Positions 9,436 through 19,229 of a stretch of 64,000 nt of DNA are shown piece after piece. Numbering within the stretch: position 1 is the stretch's first letter; every line of letters starts with the position of its first letter. A model generated the notes under the pieces. The model made no database searches, had not been told where the DNA came from, and worked only from the letters and a program-made list of their open reading frames with translations. Source of the DNA: Dyadobacter beijingensis DSM 21582 (GTDB lineage: Bacteria; Bacteroidota; Bacteroidia; Cytophagales; Spirosomataceae); assembly GCF_000382205.1 (NCBI RefSeq), contig NZ_KB907790.1, positions 1 to 64,000 on the forward strand, given 5' to 3'. A program made the position numbers and the translations under genes.

Positions 9436-10710
9436 CTAAAATTTCTCGTGTACGCCGGTGAGAATGCGCTCTACTTCTTTGCGCACATCGGCCGTAGGTT
9501 TCGTGAAATTGTTATTCATGAAACTGAATACCAGCACTTTCCCTTTTTTTGTGATTAAATAACCGCTCAGGTTGTAGACGTTGCTCAGGCTGCCTGTCTT
9601 GGCAAAGATGAATGGCGGCTCTTCCTTAAACAGGTTTTTCAAAGTCCCGCTCCGGCCTCCCGCCGGCAATATCTTGAAAAGCCTTTCCTGCGGTACCTTC
9701 CCGTAAATTTTTTGCAGTAGTGCTACCATCGTCCTCGGAGTGAACAGGTTATAGCGGCTTAGGCCCGATCCGTCGCGCCAAACCGGTTTGTCGGGCAAGT
9801 CGGCGAGATGGTGTTCGATCATGTGCGCAATGGCCTTCTCGGTGTTGAGCGGCAGCTTGTTGGCGGTGGCGTAAAGGAGCATCAGTTGCTCGGCGAGCAT
9901 GTTGTCGCTCACTTGCATCATGCGCGCGTAAAGCGAGTCGGAAGGAATGCTTTTCACCGTTTGCAGCTCGATTTCCAGGGGGATATTGATGAATTTGACC
10001 TCCTTTTTCAGCGTATCGCTCAGCAGTTGCAGCATCAGCTGGTCGGTCATATGCACGGGAATGTCCTGTGCGGCGCGCTGGGCGGAGGCCGCTTTCGGAT
10101 AGTGAAATACATTCTGTAATTCTTCCCGCTCGATACCCGAGACCGCCGTGTCCGGTATCATGGATTTCTGCCAGAAACGCGGATTTGCCTCGTAATGCCC
10201 GTTCTTGGCTTGCTTAAAACGGGCGATGTTGCCGTAAACAGGCATTGCCGTCACTTCGGGCTGGTAATAGTCGTTGTAGTCGCTCCACGCCCAGCCCGGA
10301 CCGAAACGCTTGTTTTCAAAGTGGTAGGGTGTGTAAAAAATCTGGTCTTTGCGGCCTTTCAGAAAATCGAGGACTTTGCTGTGCGGCAGGTCGGGGTGCA
10401 GCAGCGAAGGGTCGCCGGTGCCTCTTATGATAAGCAATTCGCCCCATTCGAGGTATTCAAGGCCGGGAATGGAGTCGCCCAATGCCGTTAGGCCTGCGTA
10501 GAAGCTGAATAATTTGGTATTGGAGGCAGGAACGAAATATTTATTGTCCTGGTAGGCTGCCAGGGACTTTTTGTCGGTCAGCCGGGCGATGGAAACGCCG
10601 GTATGCTGCTGGCTGAGGACCGCCGAGCGGCCGATTTCACGTTTCAGATAATGGGAGGCCGAGCAGCCGGACAATGCAATGATACTGATAAAAAAGAGCA
10701 GCGTGCGCAT
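9436..10710 (-). CDS. D-alanyl-D-alanine carboxypeptidase/endopeptidase, PBP4 (S13) family, lipoprotein
   Basis: Penicillin-binding peptidase that trims or cuts peptidoglycan cross-links. The three active-site motifs are present and in order: SxxK as SNTK (Ser63, Lys66 in PASNTKLF), SxN as SDN in QVSDNMLAEQL, and KTG in FAKTGSLSNV. The N-terminus is a lipoprotein signal with lipobox LSGC (cleavage before Cys16), so the enzyme is probably anchored to a membrane facing the periplasm. At 424 aa it is shorter than E. coli DacB (477 aa), implying reduced accessory domains. ATG start at 10710. It ends next to the convergent membrane protein gene. Confidence 0.9.
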   Translation of the reverse strand: MRTLLFFISIIALSGCSASHYLKREIGRSAVLSQQHTGVSIARLTDKKSLAAYQDNKYFVPASNTKLFSFYAGLTALGDSIPGLEYLEWGELLIIRGTGDPSLLHPDLPHSKVLDFLKGRKDQIFYTPYHFENKRFGPGWAWSDYNDYYQPEVTAMPVYGNIARFKQAKNGHYEANPRFWQKSMIPDTAVSGIEREELQNVFHYPKAASAQRAAQDIPVHMTDQLMLQLLSDTLKKEVKFINIPLEIELQTVKSIPSDSLYARMMQVSDNMLAEQLMLLYATANKLPLNTEKAIAHMIEHHLADLPDKPVWRDGSGLSRYNLFTPRTMVALLQKIYGKVPQERLFKILPAGGRSGTLKNLFKEEPPFIFAKTGSLSNVYNLSGYLITKKGKVLVFSFMNNNFTKPTADVRKEVERILTGVHEKF

Positions 10711-10820
10711 GGAAGCTGGTTAAAATGAACGTCAAACAAAGATAATATTTTAGCCTTACCGGCAAAGTGCACGGAGATGTTACCGGCTGGATATTTTGCA
10801 GGAAGTGCTGCCGCCGGTAT

Positions 10821-12308
10821 TCAGCGGTCGGTGTGAATGTCTCTTCGGATAACCAGGAAAAATTTCCCATGCAGCCGTATAAGACTGTCGCGCTTCAAAT
10901 CGAACGAAGGCAGGCAGGCAGAGTCAGCCAGGACATACCGGGCCGTACCGATTTGCGTCGTAAGCGACAAATGGTGGTAGCGCTGAAAATTGGCATGGAT
11001 GTCGGCATGCTGGAAAAGATCGTGGCAAATACCGATGGTGGCGGCTGACGGTACCAGTGTACGTAATGCTTTGGCATTGCTCACATGCACATCTGGCCGG
11101 ATAGTCGCCAGCTTGCGGGATGCGGCGCCCCAGCAGGCCAGTGACCCGACTATGAATGCGATGATCGTCAATCTGTTATTTATAGTCATCAATGCGGATA
11201 AACGTCGCACGATTAACAATGCAAATGTGATGGCAATGAACGGTAGTGCAGGCAGCAAATAATGCGGATACTGCTTGATACTCACGAGCATAGGCACAAT
11301 GCAGGAAGCCGCCACGAATGCGGTGAGGCGTACGCCGTCGCATATTGTTTTGTTCGGAGCAAATCTCCATTTCAAACCCAAGGATAATGCATACAAAGCC
11401 GCTGATGCAAACAAATGCGGGTAAAGGCAGCGCAGGAGTTCCGCCAGCAAGGTAAAATGCGCCGTCCAGCCGGTACCGGCTTTTTCACGTTTTTGCAGCA
11501 ATGCCTGTACTACCTGGCCATTGAAATAGGTTGTGAGAAACTCCCGGGCGGGCGTGTAAGCGAGCAGGCAAGCGAATGCGGCGACGACGACTCCCAGCAT
11601 GATAACGGTTGGTCTGATCGACAATGATATGCGGCTCTCGCTGCTCGTAAGCGCATAAATCACTGAAAATGCCATCGGGAAAAGCCCAACCGGCCCTTTG
11701 GTCAGTAGTGCTAGTACAATGCCAATGCCCGCCAGCACGATCCAGCCGATGTCCCGGGGCATTGCCGGTCGTTTTTTCAGATAAACCAGTTGAAAATAGC
11801 AGGATGCCAGGGAGAAAAGCCCCATGGTACTATCCAGAAAATTGTTTGGAATACTATACCACACAATCACCATCCCATGCCAGCAAAGTACAGGCAGCCA
11901 GCTGAATGCGCGGAATGCATGGTGGGCATTAAATAACTTTTTCCATATGCTGATAATCAGCGAGATATAGAGTATGAGGATGACCAGATTATAGATATTT
12001 TCAACGGCAGGCGTATCCCCCAGCAAGCGGAAAAGCAGCGATTGCAGCCAAAATTGCAGCGGCGGATGCCCGGAAAAATAATCAGCATTGTCATAGGGAA
12101 GCCAGAATGAATGGGCGAAAAACGGCCGCCAGAACGAGCCTTGCCCCTCCGCCATATTGCGGGCGATGGCGGCGTAGGTAGTGCCGTCCATAAACATCGC
12201 GCCGTCGAGCGAGCGCGGCAGGAAGGTGATCAACAGGAAGCTGAGCGTAAAAAGCCAGGGTAGCCACGGCGGATATTTCGCTGCTTTGCCGGCATTCAAA
12301 TGGTTCAT
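10821..12308 (-). CDS. glycosyltransferase family 39 / ArnT-like membrane protein
   Basis: A 495-residue polytopic protein of the GT-C superfamily, which transfers sugars from lipid carriers on the outer face of the inner membrane. The first periplasmic loop carries the acidic motif MFMDGTTYAAIARNMAEG (Asp41), and a conserved GHPPLQFWLQ follows, both typical of PMT/ArnT-like enzymes. About ten to twelve membrane helices follow, and the C-terminus is a small soluble domain of roughly 90 residues. The donor and acceptor cannot be predicted. The ATG at 12308 precedes a typical N-in helix. Divergent from recQ, with a 156-base spacer. Confidence 0.85.
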   Translation of the reverse strand: MNHLNAGKAAKYPPWLPWLFTLSFLLITFLPRSLDGAMFMDGTTYAAIARNMAEGQGSFWRPFFAHSFWLPYDNADYFSGHPPLQFWLQSLLFRLLGDTPAVENIYNLVILILYISLIISIWKKLFNAHHAFRAFSWLPVLCWHGMVIVWYSIPNNFLDSTMGLFSLASCYFQLVYLKKRPAMPRDIGWIVLAGIGIVLALLTKGPVGLFPMAFSVIYALTSSESRISLSIRPTVIMLGVVVAAFACLLAYTPAREFLTTYFNGQVVQALLQKREKAGTGWTAHFTLLAELLRCLYPHLFASAALYALSLGLKWRFAPNKTICDGVRLTAFVAASCIVPMLVSIKQYPHYLLPALPFIAITFALLIVRRLSALMTINNRLTIIAFIVGSLACWGAASRKLATIRPDVHVSNAKALRTLVPSAATIGICHDLFQHADIHANFQRYHHLSLTTQIGTARYVLADSACLPSFDLKRDSLIRLHGKFFLVIRRDIHTDR

Positions 12309-12464
12309 GCGGAGTGAGATTTGCCGTTAAATAACGTGTTTTCTGCATTCGCTGAATGAATCAGGTATGTTTCTTTTTATCAAACGTGCGATTTCCGGCT
12401 TTCTATAACGGCCCTAATGCGATTACTTTGTAAAATCTGATTTACCACACCGCAAAAAACGCCG

Positions 12465-14384
12465 ATGGCTGATATCCGGTCTGTCCTGAAACAATATTGG
12501 GGTTATGACGCATTCAGGCCGTTTCAGGAAGAAGCCATACAGGCCGTCCTGAAAGGCATGGATACGCTCGTGCTGCTGCCTACGGGCGGCGGCAAATCCA
12601 TTTGTTTCCAGGTACCGGTAATGGCGCAGGAAGGCGTTTGCATCGTGGTGACGCCGCTCATCGCATTGATGAAAGACCAGGTGGAGCAGCTGAAACGCAG
12701 GTACATACCGGCCGCGGCGATCCACTCGGGTATGAGCAAAACAGAGATCGACATTACGCTGGATAACTGCATTCACGGCAATATCAAGTTCTTGTACGTA
12801 TCTCCCGAGCGCCTGCGCACGGACATTATGGTCGCCCGCACGAAGCAAATGAAGGTATGCCTGCTGGCGATCGACGAAGCGCACTGTATTTCGGCCTGGG
12901 GCTATGATTTCCGCCCCTCCTACCTGCTCATCGCCGAATTCCGTAAGCTTTTGCCGAAGGTGCCCGTGATGGCGCTCACCGCTACGGCCACGGAAGAGGT
13001 GCGGGCCGACATTCTCGATAAGCTCGAAATGCGCAATGCGCGGGTGTTTAAGCAGTCGTTTGCGCGGGCGAACCTCTCCTATTCCGCATTTGCCGAGGAA
13101 AGCAAGGAGCGCAAACTTTTACAGGTTTTGCGTAACGTGCAGGGAACGGCTATTGTATACGTTCGCACGAGAAAGCGTACCAAAGACCTTGCCGACTGGC
13201 TCAACAGGCAGGGTATTCCGGCTACGAGCTACCATGCGGGACTGCTTTTCAAAGACCGCTCCGAGCGGCAGTCGGCCTGGATCCAGAACCGCGTGCGGAC
13301 CGTCGTGGCCACCAATGCATTCGGGATGGGGATCGACAAGCCGGATGTGCGGGCGGTAATCCATTTCGACCTGCCGGATAACCTCGAAGCCTACTACCAG
13401 GAGGCCGGCCGGGCCGGGCGGGACGAGAAAAAGGCCTACGCTGTGGCGCTTTTTAACAAAATCGACCTCGAAGAACTGATCGACAGCATCGAGCGGAAGT
13501 ACCCGCCGGTGGACATGCTGCGACGCGTGTACCAGGCGCTGGCCAATTACTATAAAATCGCGATCGGCGCCGGCGAGTTGTCGGGCTTCGACTTTGACAT
13601 CCAGGAATTTGCCGGCATTTTCGGGCTGCCCGTGAATGAGACGCATTATGCATTGAAACTGCTGGAAGAGGAAGGTTTCGTGCAGCTGAGCGAGAATTTC
13701 AGTGATGCATCGAAAGTCCATTTCCTCGTCGATAACCGGCAATTGTACGACTTCCAGATACGTTACCAGGAGTTGGATTCGTTTATCAAACTGATCCTGC
13801 GAATGTATGGGGGCGAGTTGTTTACCGAGTATGTGCGCATTTCTGAAACGGAGCTGGCGCAGATCCATTTTGCAACTGTCCCCGAAGTTCTGCGGAAACT
13901 GAAATTCCTTTCCGAGCGCGACATTATCGATTACGAGCCCCGGAAAGACAAGCCTCAGCTTACATTTCTGACACCGCGTTATGACTCTTCGTTACTGCCG
14001 CTGAACGTTTTTGAAATACAGAAGAAAAAAGACCGTGACCTGGAAAAGGCGCAGGCGGTGATCCGATACGCCACCTCCACCAAACGGTGCCGGACTTTGC
14101 TCTTGCTGGAATATTTTCACGAATTCGATGCGGAGGAATGCGGTGTGTGCGACATCTGTATCCAGAACCGAAAACAGGAGGCGGCCCGCGATGCCCATCT
14201 GGCTTCGCAGATCACCGATTTTTTGAACCGTGAGGGCCCGATGCTGCCCGCGGAACTCGGCTATGCATTTGAAAATGTGCCTGGCGACGATTTCCTGAAA
14301 GCATTGCAAGCATTAATCCAGGAGGAAGCCGTCCGCTACGACGAAAGCGGAATGCTGTTCCCGACTAACAAAACTCAACCTTGA
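12465..14384 (+). CDS. recQ: ATP-dependent DNA helicase RecQ
   Basis: Superfamily 2 3'-5' helicase of recombination and replication-fork repair. Helicase motifs are clear: LLPTGGGKSICFQVP (Walker A), DEAHCISAWGYDFRPSY (Walker B with the aromatic-rich loop of RecQ), LTATAT, and QEAGRAGRDEKK (motif VI). The RQC zinc site is visible near the C-terminus as a Cys followed by CGVCDIC. The protein is 639 aa and ends in a short winged-helix-like region; I see no clear HRDC domain. ATG at 12465. The stop overlaps the TTG start of the next gene by four bases, indicating an operon. Confidence 0.95.
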   Translation: MADIRSVLKQYWGYDAFRPFQEEAIQAVLKGMDTLVLLPTGGGKSICFQVPVMAQEGVCIVVTPLIALMKDQVEQLKRRYIPAAAIHSGMSKTEIDITLDNCIHGNIKFLYVSPERLRTDIMVARTKQMKVCLLAIDEAHCISAWGYDFRPSYLLIAEFRKLLPKVPVMALTATATEEVRADILDKLEMRNARVFKQSFARANLSYSAFAEESKERKLLQVLRNVQGTAIVYVRTRKRTKDLADWLNRQGIPATSYHAGLLFKDRSERQSAWIQNRVRTVVATNAFGMGIDKPDVRAVIHFDLPDNLEAYYQEAGRAGRDEKKAYAVALFNKIDLEELIDSIERKYPPVDMLRRVYQALANYYKIAIGAGELSGFDFDIQEFAGIFGLPVNETHYALKLLEEEGFVQLSENFSDASKVHFLVDNRQLYDFQIRYQELDSFIKLILRMYGGELFTEYVRISETELAQIHFATVPEVLRKLKFLSERDIIDYEPRKDKPQLTFLTPRYDSSLLPLNVFEIQKKKDRDLEKAQAVIRYATSTKRCRTLLLLEYFHEFDAEECGVCDICIQNRKQEAARDAHLASQITDFLNREGPMLPAELGYAFENVPGDDFLKALQALIQEEAVRYDESGMLFPTNKTQP

Positions 14385-15811
14385 AAACCTCATTATTTAC
14401 CACTGCACTATTCGCTTTAACGGCGCTGCAATGCGCTGTTGCCCAACAGATTCCTGGTCTTCAATTCAGCAACTACGGGGGATTGTACCGCGCCACTTAC
14501 AACCCGTCGGTCCTCGGCGGTCCGCGCCACAAGTTCCAGGTCAACGTGCTGACGCTCGGGGGAAGCATCAAGTACCGCTATTTCCGTTTTATCGGGGAAA
14601 ATGCATTTCTCTACCCCATTCTCTCGTCGCATTCCACGAAAGAGCTTTACGGGCGCTCGCGTACAATGGGCTCGCTCACGTACAAGGACCCGATTTTCCT
14701 GGCCGGAGAGATCCGCTGGCCGTCGGTGTCGTTTGCATTGGGCAAATACCACGGTATTGCCATTCAGCTGCGCACGCGGGGTTTTGTGCAGGGCCGGAAT
14801 ATCCCGGAGGAGATCGATAACCTGTACATGAAGCGGCTCGATACGGGCAGTACGCCGCCGCTTTCGAATGCAGCCTGGGGCGATTTCAGCCTCGTGCAGC
14901 AAAGCTTTTCCGACCTGAGCTTTTCCTGGGGCGGGCAGCTGCTGGATATCGAGGGACACAAACTGCGGGTCGGAGCGACGGTGAAGCGGGTTTTTGGTGC
15001 CAGGGTGTCTTATATCAAGGGTAATGCGGACAATTACAGCATTGCCCCTGCCGGCACCGACCCGGACATCAGCCAGCTTGAAATCAACCGGCTTTCGTAC
15101 GAAACCGGGTACAGCACGCCAAACCGCAAAATGAGCCTCGGTAACCTGTTCGATTCAGGTAAATATGGGTCCGGCTGGGCCTATGACCTGGGCTTTTCCT
15201 ACGAGCTCGGTTCGGTGTGGAAAGGCCGCAAGGAGACATACAATGATAGCCCCGATTATCTTGTGCGACTCGCGGCGTCGGTGACGGACGTGGGTTCCGT
15301 CAAATACAAAACCAAAGATTCGCGGGTGCTGAAAGGTACTCAGAACGACGTGGTGATCGGGCAAACCCAGCTCGAAACGATCAGCGACCGCGGCCCGGAG
15401 GGTTTTATGAGCCTTTTTCCGGGAGATAGCAGCGCCGCATTCGCCCAGAGCGTGAAATTGCCGCAGGCCATCCATTTCGAGGCCGACGTGCAGGTTTTCC
15501 ACGGTTTCTTCCTGAACCTGGCTCAAACGAGCCGCTTCAAAAGCCGCGACGGCCAGCCATTAGATATGTACCAGCCCAATACTTTTATGGTTACGCCGCG
15601 TTTTGAAGACGAGGATTCGGGCCTTTCGTTCCCGATCTCCTTCATCCAGGGCAACAACCGGCCGTCCATTGGTCTGGCCGGGCATTTCGGACCCGTTTTC
15701 CTGGGTTTCAGCAATGTGAACGGGCTTATGAAAAGCGGCGGCGCGCGCGGGAGCATGATGTACATCGGCTTTACGGCGTGGAAAGCAAACCGGAAAAAAG
15801 ACAAGGATTGA
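14381..15811 (+). CDS. DUF5723 family outer-membrane beta-barrel protein
   Basis: A 476-residue exported protein. It starts with TTG at 14381 inside the recQ stop (TTGA overlap) and has a clear Sec signal peptide ending at CAVAQ. The mature part begins QIPGLQFSNYGGLYRATYNP, the typical opening of the Bacteroidota DUF5723 family, and the rest alternates hydrophobic and polar residues as in a large beta-barrel. Function is unknown; the family resembles FadL/PorV-like barrels. The next gene starts one base after its stop, so recQ, this gene and the CehA/McbA hydrolase are probably cotranscribed, an odd pairing of DNA repair and envelope genes. Confidence 0.75.
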   Translation: MKTSLFTTALFALTALQCAVAQQIPGLQFSNYGGLYRATYNPSVLGGPRHKFQVNVLTLGGSIKYRYFRFIGENAFLYPILSSHSTKELYGRSRTMGSLTYKDPIFLAGEIRWPSVSFALGKYHGIAIQLRTRGFVQGRNIPEEIDNLYMKRLDTGSTPPLSNAAWGDFSLVQQSFSDLSFSWGGQLLDIEGHKLRVGATVKRVFGARVSYIKGNADNYSIAPAGTDPDISQLEINRLSYETGYSTPNRKMSLGNLFDSGKYGSGWAYDLGFSYELGSVWKGRKETYNDSPDYLVRLAASVTDVGSVKYKTKDSRVLKGTQNDVVIGQTQLETISDRGPEGFMSLFPGDSSAAFAQSVKLPQAIHFEADVQVFHGFFLNLAQTSRFKSRDGQPLDMYQPNTFMVTPRFEDEDSGLSFPISFIQGNNRPSIGLAGHFGPVFLGFSNVNGLMKSGGARGSMMYIGFTAWKANRKKDKD

Positions 15812-15812
15812 T

Positions 15813-18140
15813 ATGAAAACGACGTGTGCCCTACTCCTTTTCGCAGTATTCCTTCCATTGATGCTGCGTGGGCAGCACGATCAACATGCGCAACATGCCG
15901 TGGCGGCTGATGTGTCGCCGCAACCGCTGCTCGCGCAGGCCATGCGCTTGCAGGAAGCGCTTTCGTTTTCGGGTAATGCATTGCAGCCGGCCGATGCCGA
16001 AAAGTTGAAAGCATTGGGCCGTAACGCATTGTCGAAGGAAACGGTGGCGGGGGTGCAGGCGATCCTCGATCCCTATTGCCTGCATGTGGTGCATATCAAT
16101 CCCGAAGGCCGCGTGAAAGTGGATCGCGGGGCAGCCAAAGCCGTATTGGTACAAGGCGGCTGGACGGCATTTCTTGTCAAAATCCATAATGAGGCAGGTA
16201 TTACCGCCAAATTCGAGGCCGCGAGCCCGAATGCCCTGAAACCGTACCATTCGCCTTCGTTCGAATCGCGGGTCAAGAAAGAGCACGAACTGACGCCCGG
16301 ACAAGTTGCGAACCGTTTTCTCGACATCCAGATTTACGCGGGCAGGCCGTTGCAGGCTAACTTGTCGGGCTTGAAGCTCGAATATGCCGTGGTGCAGATT
16401 TATTCCAAAGATGCGGGCCAACGCGAAGCAGAGATCGCCTATAATGCCGGGCAGGGCTCTCAGGACATTGGTTTCCGCAATTCCACCCATATTTTGTTCG
16501 ATGTAAAACCGGCGGTGAAAGTGAAGCTGGATGTGCTGGACGACGACGGTAAGCCTGCGATGGCTTCTTTCCTTATCACCGACGGCCAGGAACATGCGTC
16601 GGGCAAGTTCAAAGGCATTTACCCGTTGCCCTCGCGCCGTGTGGCTGCGTTCGACGAGTACCCCGATTTTTTCTTCCAACCACAGATCTACCGCCAAAGT
16701 GGCGAGCACGTGATGCTTCCGCCCGGTAAATACCAGGTTACGTTCACCCGCGGCCCCGAATATGTGCCTCAAACAAAGGAAATAATGGTTCCCGAAGGCA
16801 GGCAGGAAATACAGGCGGGTTTTCGGCTGAAACGATGGATTCAACTCTCGAAAATGGGTTGGTACAGCGCCGACCACCACATTCACGCGGCTGGTTGCAG
16901 CCATTATGATAGCCCGACCGAGGGTGTTGATCCGAAAGATATGTTCCGGCAGGTGCTGGGCGAAGATCTGAATATGGCCGCTAACCTCGCCTGGGGACCG
17001 AGCTGGTACCATCAGAAAACGTTTTTTACCGGCAAAGACCACCCGTTATCGGGCCGTGGCAATGTGATGCGTAACGATGTGGAGGTTTCGGGCTTTCCGT
17101 CGTCGCACGCAGGGCATATTGTACTGCTGCGGATTAAAGAAGACGATTATCCCGGAACCACGACTATCGATCAATGGCCTACCTGGACCGCCCCGGTACT
17201 TTCCTGGGCGAAATCGCAGGGCGGCGTGGTGGGCTACGCGCATTCCGGCTGGGGCCTCGAACCGATGGAACCGACGACGTTGCTCCCGAATTACGTCACC
17301 CCGAGAATGGACGGCATCGGCGCGAACGAATACATTATGACCGTTACCGACGGCCTGATCGACTTTTTTAGCGCGGGCGATACACCGGCGCCCTGGGAGC
17401 TCAATATGTACTACCACACGCTCAATTGCGGGTTTAAAACGCGTCTCAGCGGCGAAACCGACTTCCCTTGCATTACGGACGCACGTGTGGGCCAGGCACG
17501 AAGCTATTTCAAACCGAGGAACGCGATGGATTACGACAGCTACGTGGAGGCGCTTAAACTTGGCAGAAGCTATGTTTCGGACGGGAAATCGCATATCATG
17601 GATTTCACGGTCAATGGCGTGGAGGCGGGTACGGGCGAGAGTGAACTGTCTCTACAAGCGCCCGGTAATGTGAAGGTTACTGCAAAACTGGCAGCCTATC
17701 TGCCCGAAAAACAGGACAGCCTCAGCGAAAAAATAGCCATGTCAGCAATTACCGAGAAACCTTACTGGGATATCGAACGGTCGCGGGTAGGAAAGTCGCG
17801 GAAAGTGCGCGCGGAGCTGATATTCAATGGCGTGCCGGTCGAAACGGTGGAAATATTGGCGGATGGCAAGGTAAATGACATTACTTTTTCTCCTAAAATC
17901 CCGAAATCGGGCTGGCTGGCCGTGCGGGTGTACCCGAGTTCGCATTCAAACCCGGTATTTGTGAAAATCAATAACCAGCCGATTTTGGAAAAACAAAGCG
18001 CGGAATGGTGCCTCGCGGCATTGAACCAATGCTGGAAAATGAAGCAACCGAATATCCGGGCTGAGGAAAAGAGTGCGGCGGCAGCCGGTTACGAAAAGGC
18101 CCGCAATGTGTACAAAACACTGATCGACGCCGGGAAATAG
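15813..18140 (+). CDS. exported CehA/McbA family metallohydrolase (PHP-like)
   Basis: A 775-residue exported enzyme with a Sec signal peptide (LLFAVFLPLMLRG). The N-terminal 330 residues form beta-rich domains. The metal-binding PHP-type region begins at about residue 349 with WYSADHHIHAAGC, whose DHHIH motif supplies metal ligands. A further GYAHSGWG motif and a GETDFPC motif provide later ligands. CehA/McbA enzymes hydrolyse phosphoester or carbamate-like bonds, but the family is broad and the substrate is unknown. The ATG at 15813 lies one base after the DUF5723 stop. It ends two bases from the convergent small membrane protein gene. Confidence 0.8.
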   Translation: MKTTCALLLFAVFLPLMLRGQHDQHAQHAVAADVSPQPLLAQAMRLQEALSFSGNALQPADAEKLKALGRNALSKETVAGVQAILDPYCLHVVHINPEGRVKVDRGAAKAVLVQGGWTAFLVKIHNEAGITAKFEAASPNALKPYHSPSFESRVKKEHELTPGQVANRFLDIQIYAGRPLQANLSGLKLEYAVVQIYSKDAGQREAEIAYNAGQGSQDIGFRNSTHILFDVKPAVKVKLDVLDDDGKPAMASFLITDGQEHASGKFKGIYPLPSRRVAAFDEYPDFFFQPQIYRQSGEHVMLPPGKYQVTFTRGPEYVPQTKEIMVPEGRQEIQAGFRLKRWIQLSKMGWYSADHHIHAAGCSHYDSPTEGVDPKDMFRQVLGEDLNMAANLAWGPSWYHQKTFFTGKDHPLSGRGNVMRNDVEVSGFPSSHAGHIVLLRIKEDDYPGTTTIDQWPTWTAPVLSWAKSQGGVVGYAHSGWGLEPMEPTTLLPNYVTPRMDGIGANEYIMTVTDGLIDFFSAGDTPAPWELNMYYHTLNCGFKTRLSGETDFPCITDARVGQARSYFKPRNAMDYDSYVEALKLGRSYVSDGKSHIMDFTVNGVEAGTGESELSLQAPGNVKVTAKLAAYLPEKQDSLSEKIAMSAITEKPYWDIERSRVGKSRKVRAELIFNGVPVETVEILADGKVNDITFSPKIPKSGWLAVRVYPSSHSNPVFVKINNQPILEKQSAEWCLAALNQCWKMKQPNIRAEEKSAAAAGYEKARNVYKTLIDAGK

Positions 18141-18141
18141 G

Positions 18142-18465
18142 CTAATCGGCCGTGGTTTTAGGTTTTTTGGAGCGAAACAGCCCTCCTATGCGGCTGAACA
18201 TCCGCTTTTCAAATTCCCAGAAGAAGGTAAATTTCCCGAATATCCAGCCCCAGGCCAGCAGGATGACCTGGTAAAGCGGCAGGATGATGAGAATATTGAC
18301 CGCCCAGCGAAGCCAGCCGGGCGATTCTTTCGTGAGGCCGATCAGCTCGAACACCCATCTTTTGACATACAAAACCGAAAAACCGGTACAGGCGAAGACG
18401 ACGAGAATGATGAGCACATCCCACCCGTTCCTGACGTTCCAGCGCTGTTTCAGTTTTTCGATCAT
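18142..18465 (-). CDS. small membrane protein, DUF6787-like
   Basis: A 107-residue protein with an N-terminal basic stretch (MIEKLKQRW), two hydrophobic helices (about residues 17-38 and 52-72) and a basic C-terminal tail (SKKPKTTAD). It resembles what I remember of the Bacteroidota DUF6787 family, which I could not confirm. The ATG at 18465 lies five bases after the stop of the upstream pseudouridine synthase, so the two are likely cotranscribed. No function can be assigned. Confidence 0.7.
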   Translation of the reverse strand: MIEKLKQRWNVRNGWDVLIILVVFACTGFSVLYVKRWVFELIGLTKESPGWLRWAVNILIILPLYQVILLAWGWIFGKFTFFWEFEKRMFSRIGGLFRSKKPKTTAD

Positions 18466-18470
18466 GCGGT

Positions 18471-19202
18471 TTATTCGTGAAAGAAATCCAGGTGCTCGGG
18501 CTTGATCACCTCTTTATCCAAAGTTAGGAATTCTTCCCAAAAGGCGTCGTTCGGAACGCCGGCACGACAGATAACCGGCTCTTTTTTAACGGGATGTTCG
18601 AAATACAACCGGCGCGCGTGGAGGTTAATGCTCCCGTCGGGGTTGCCTTTGGGATAGCCATACTTCACATCGCCGCGGATCGGACAGTTCATGGATGCCA
18701 GCTGCACGCGGATCTGGTGCGGACGACCGGTTACGGGCATTACTTCCAGCAAATGGAATTTATTGATCTCTCCCACCCAACGGTACGACAATTCGGCCCG
18801 CTGCGAGCCCGGCACTTCCTGATCGTGGGCCGTAGTGACGTTCCTGGCCTCGTTTTTGGTAAGCCAATGCACCAGTTTCCCCTTCTTTTCCGCGGGCTTG
18901 TTCTTCACAACCGCCCAATAGGTTTTCTGGACCTTGCGTTCGCGGAAAATATCGTTCATGCGTTCGAGCGCCTTGGACGTGCGCGCGAACACCACGAGGC
19001 CGCTTACCGGGCGGTCCAGGCGGTGAACGGTGCCGAGAAATACCGCTCCCGGCTTGTTGTATTCCTCCTTAATATAGTCTTTGACCATATCGAGCAGGCA
19101 CGTATCGCCGGTAACATCGGCCTGGACCAGGATACCCGGCTCCTTATTGACGATGATCAGGTGATTATCTTCGTAAACAACCCGAAAAGGTTTTTTAGCC
19201 AT
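18471..19202 (-). CDS. RluA-family RNA pseudouridine synthase
   Basis: Isomerises uridine to pseudouridine in rRNA or tRNA. The catalytic motif HRLDRPVSGLVVFART carries the essential Asp, and downstream RPHQIRVQLASMNCPIRGD and LHARRLYFEHP match the family. It lacks an S4 domain: residues 1-10 lead directly into the catalytic fold (VVYEDNHLIIVNKEPG). Length 243 aa. ATG at 19202, 27 bases downstream of panB and on the same strand; followed by the small membrane gene after five bases. A second RluA-type gene lies at 39238-39960. Target position is not predictable. Confidence 0.92.
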   Translation of the reverse strand: MAKKPFRVVYEDNHLIIVNKEPGILVQADVTGDTCLLDMVKDYIKEEYNKPGAVFLGTVHRLDRPVSGLVVFARTSKALERMNDIFRERKVQKTYWAVVKNKPAEKKGKLVHWLTKNEARNVTTAHDQEVPGSQRAELSYRWVGEINKFHLLEVMPVTGRPHQIRVQLASMNCPIRGDVKYGYPKGNPDGSINLHARRLYFEHPVKKEPVICRAGVPNDAFWEEFLTLDKEVIKPEHLDFFHE

Positions 19203-19229
19203 ATTATTAATTTAATACTTTTTAAAAGG

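Noticed and set aside
15831..17042. 403-residue minus-strand frame opposite the CehA/McbA gene
   Set aside because: No signal or motif; the plus strand has signal peptide and metal motif.
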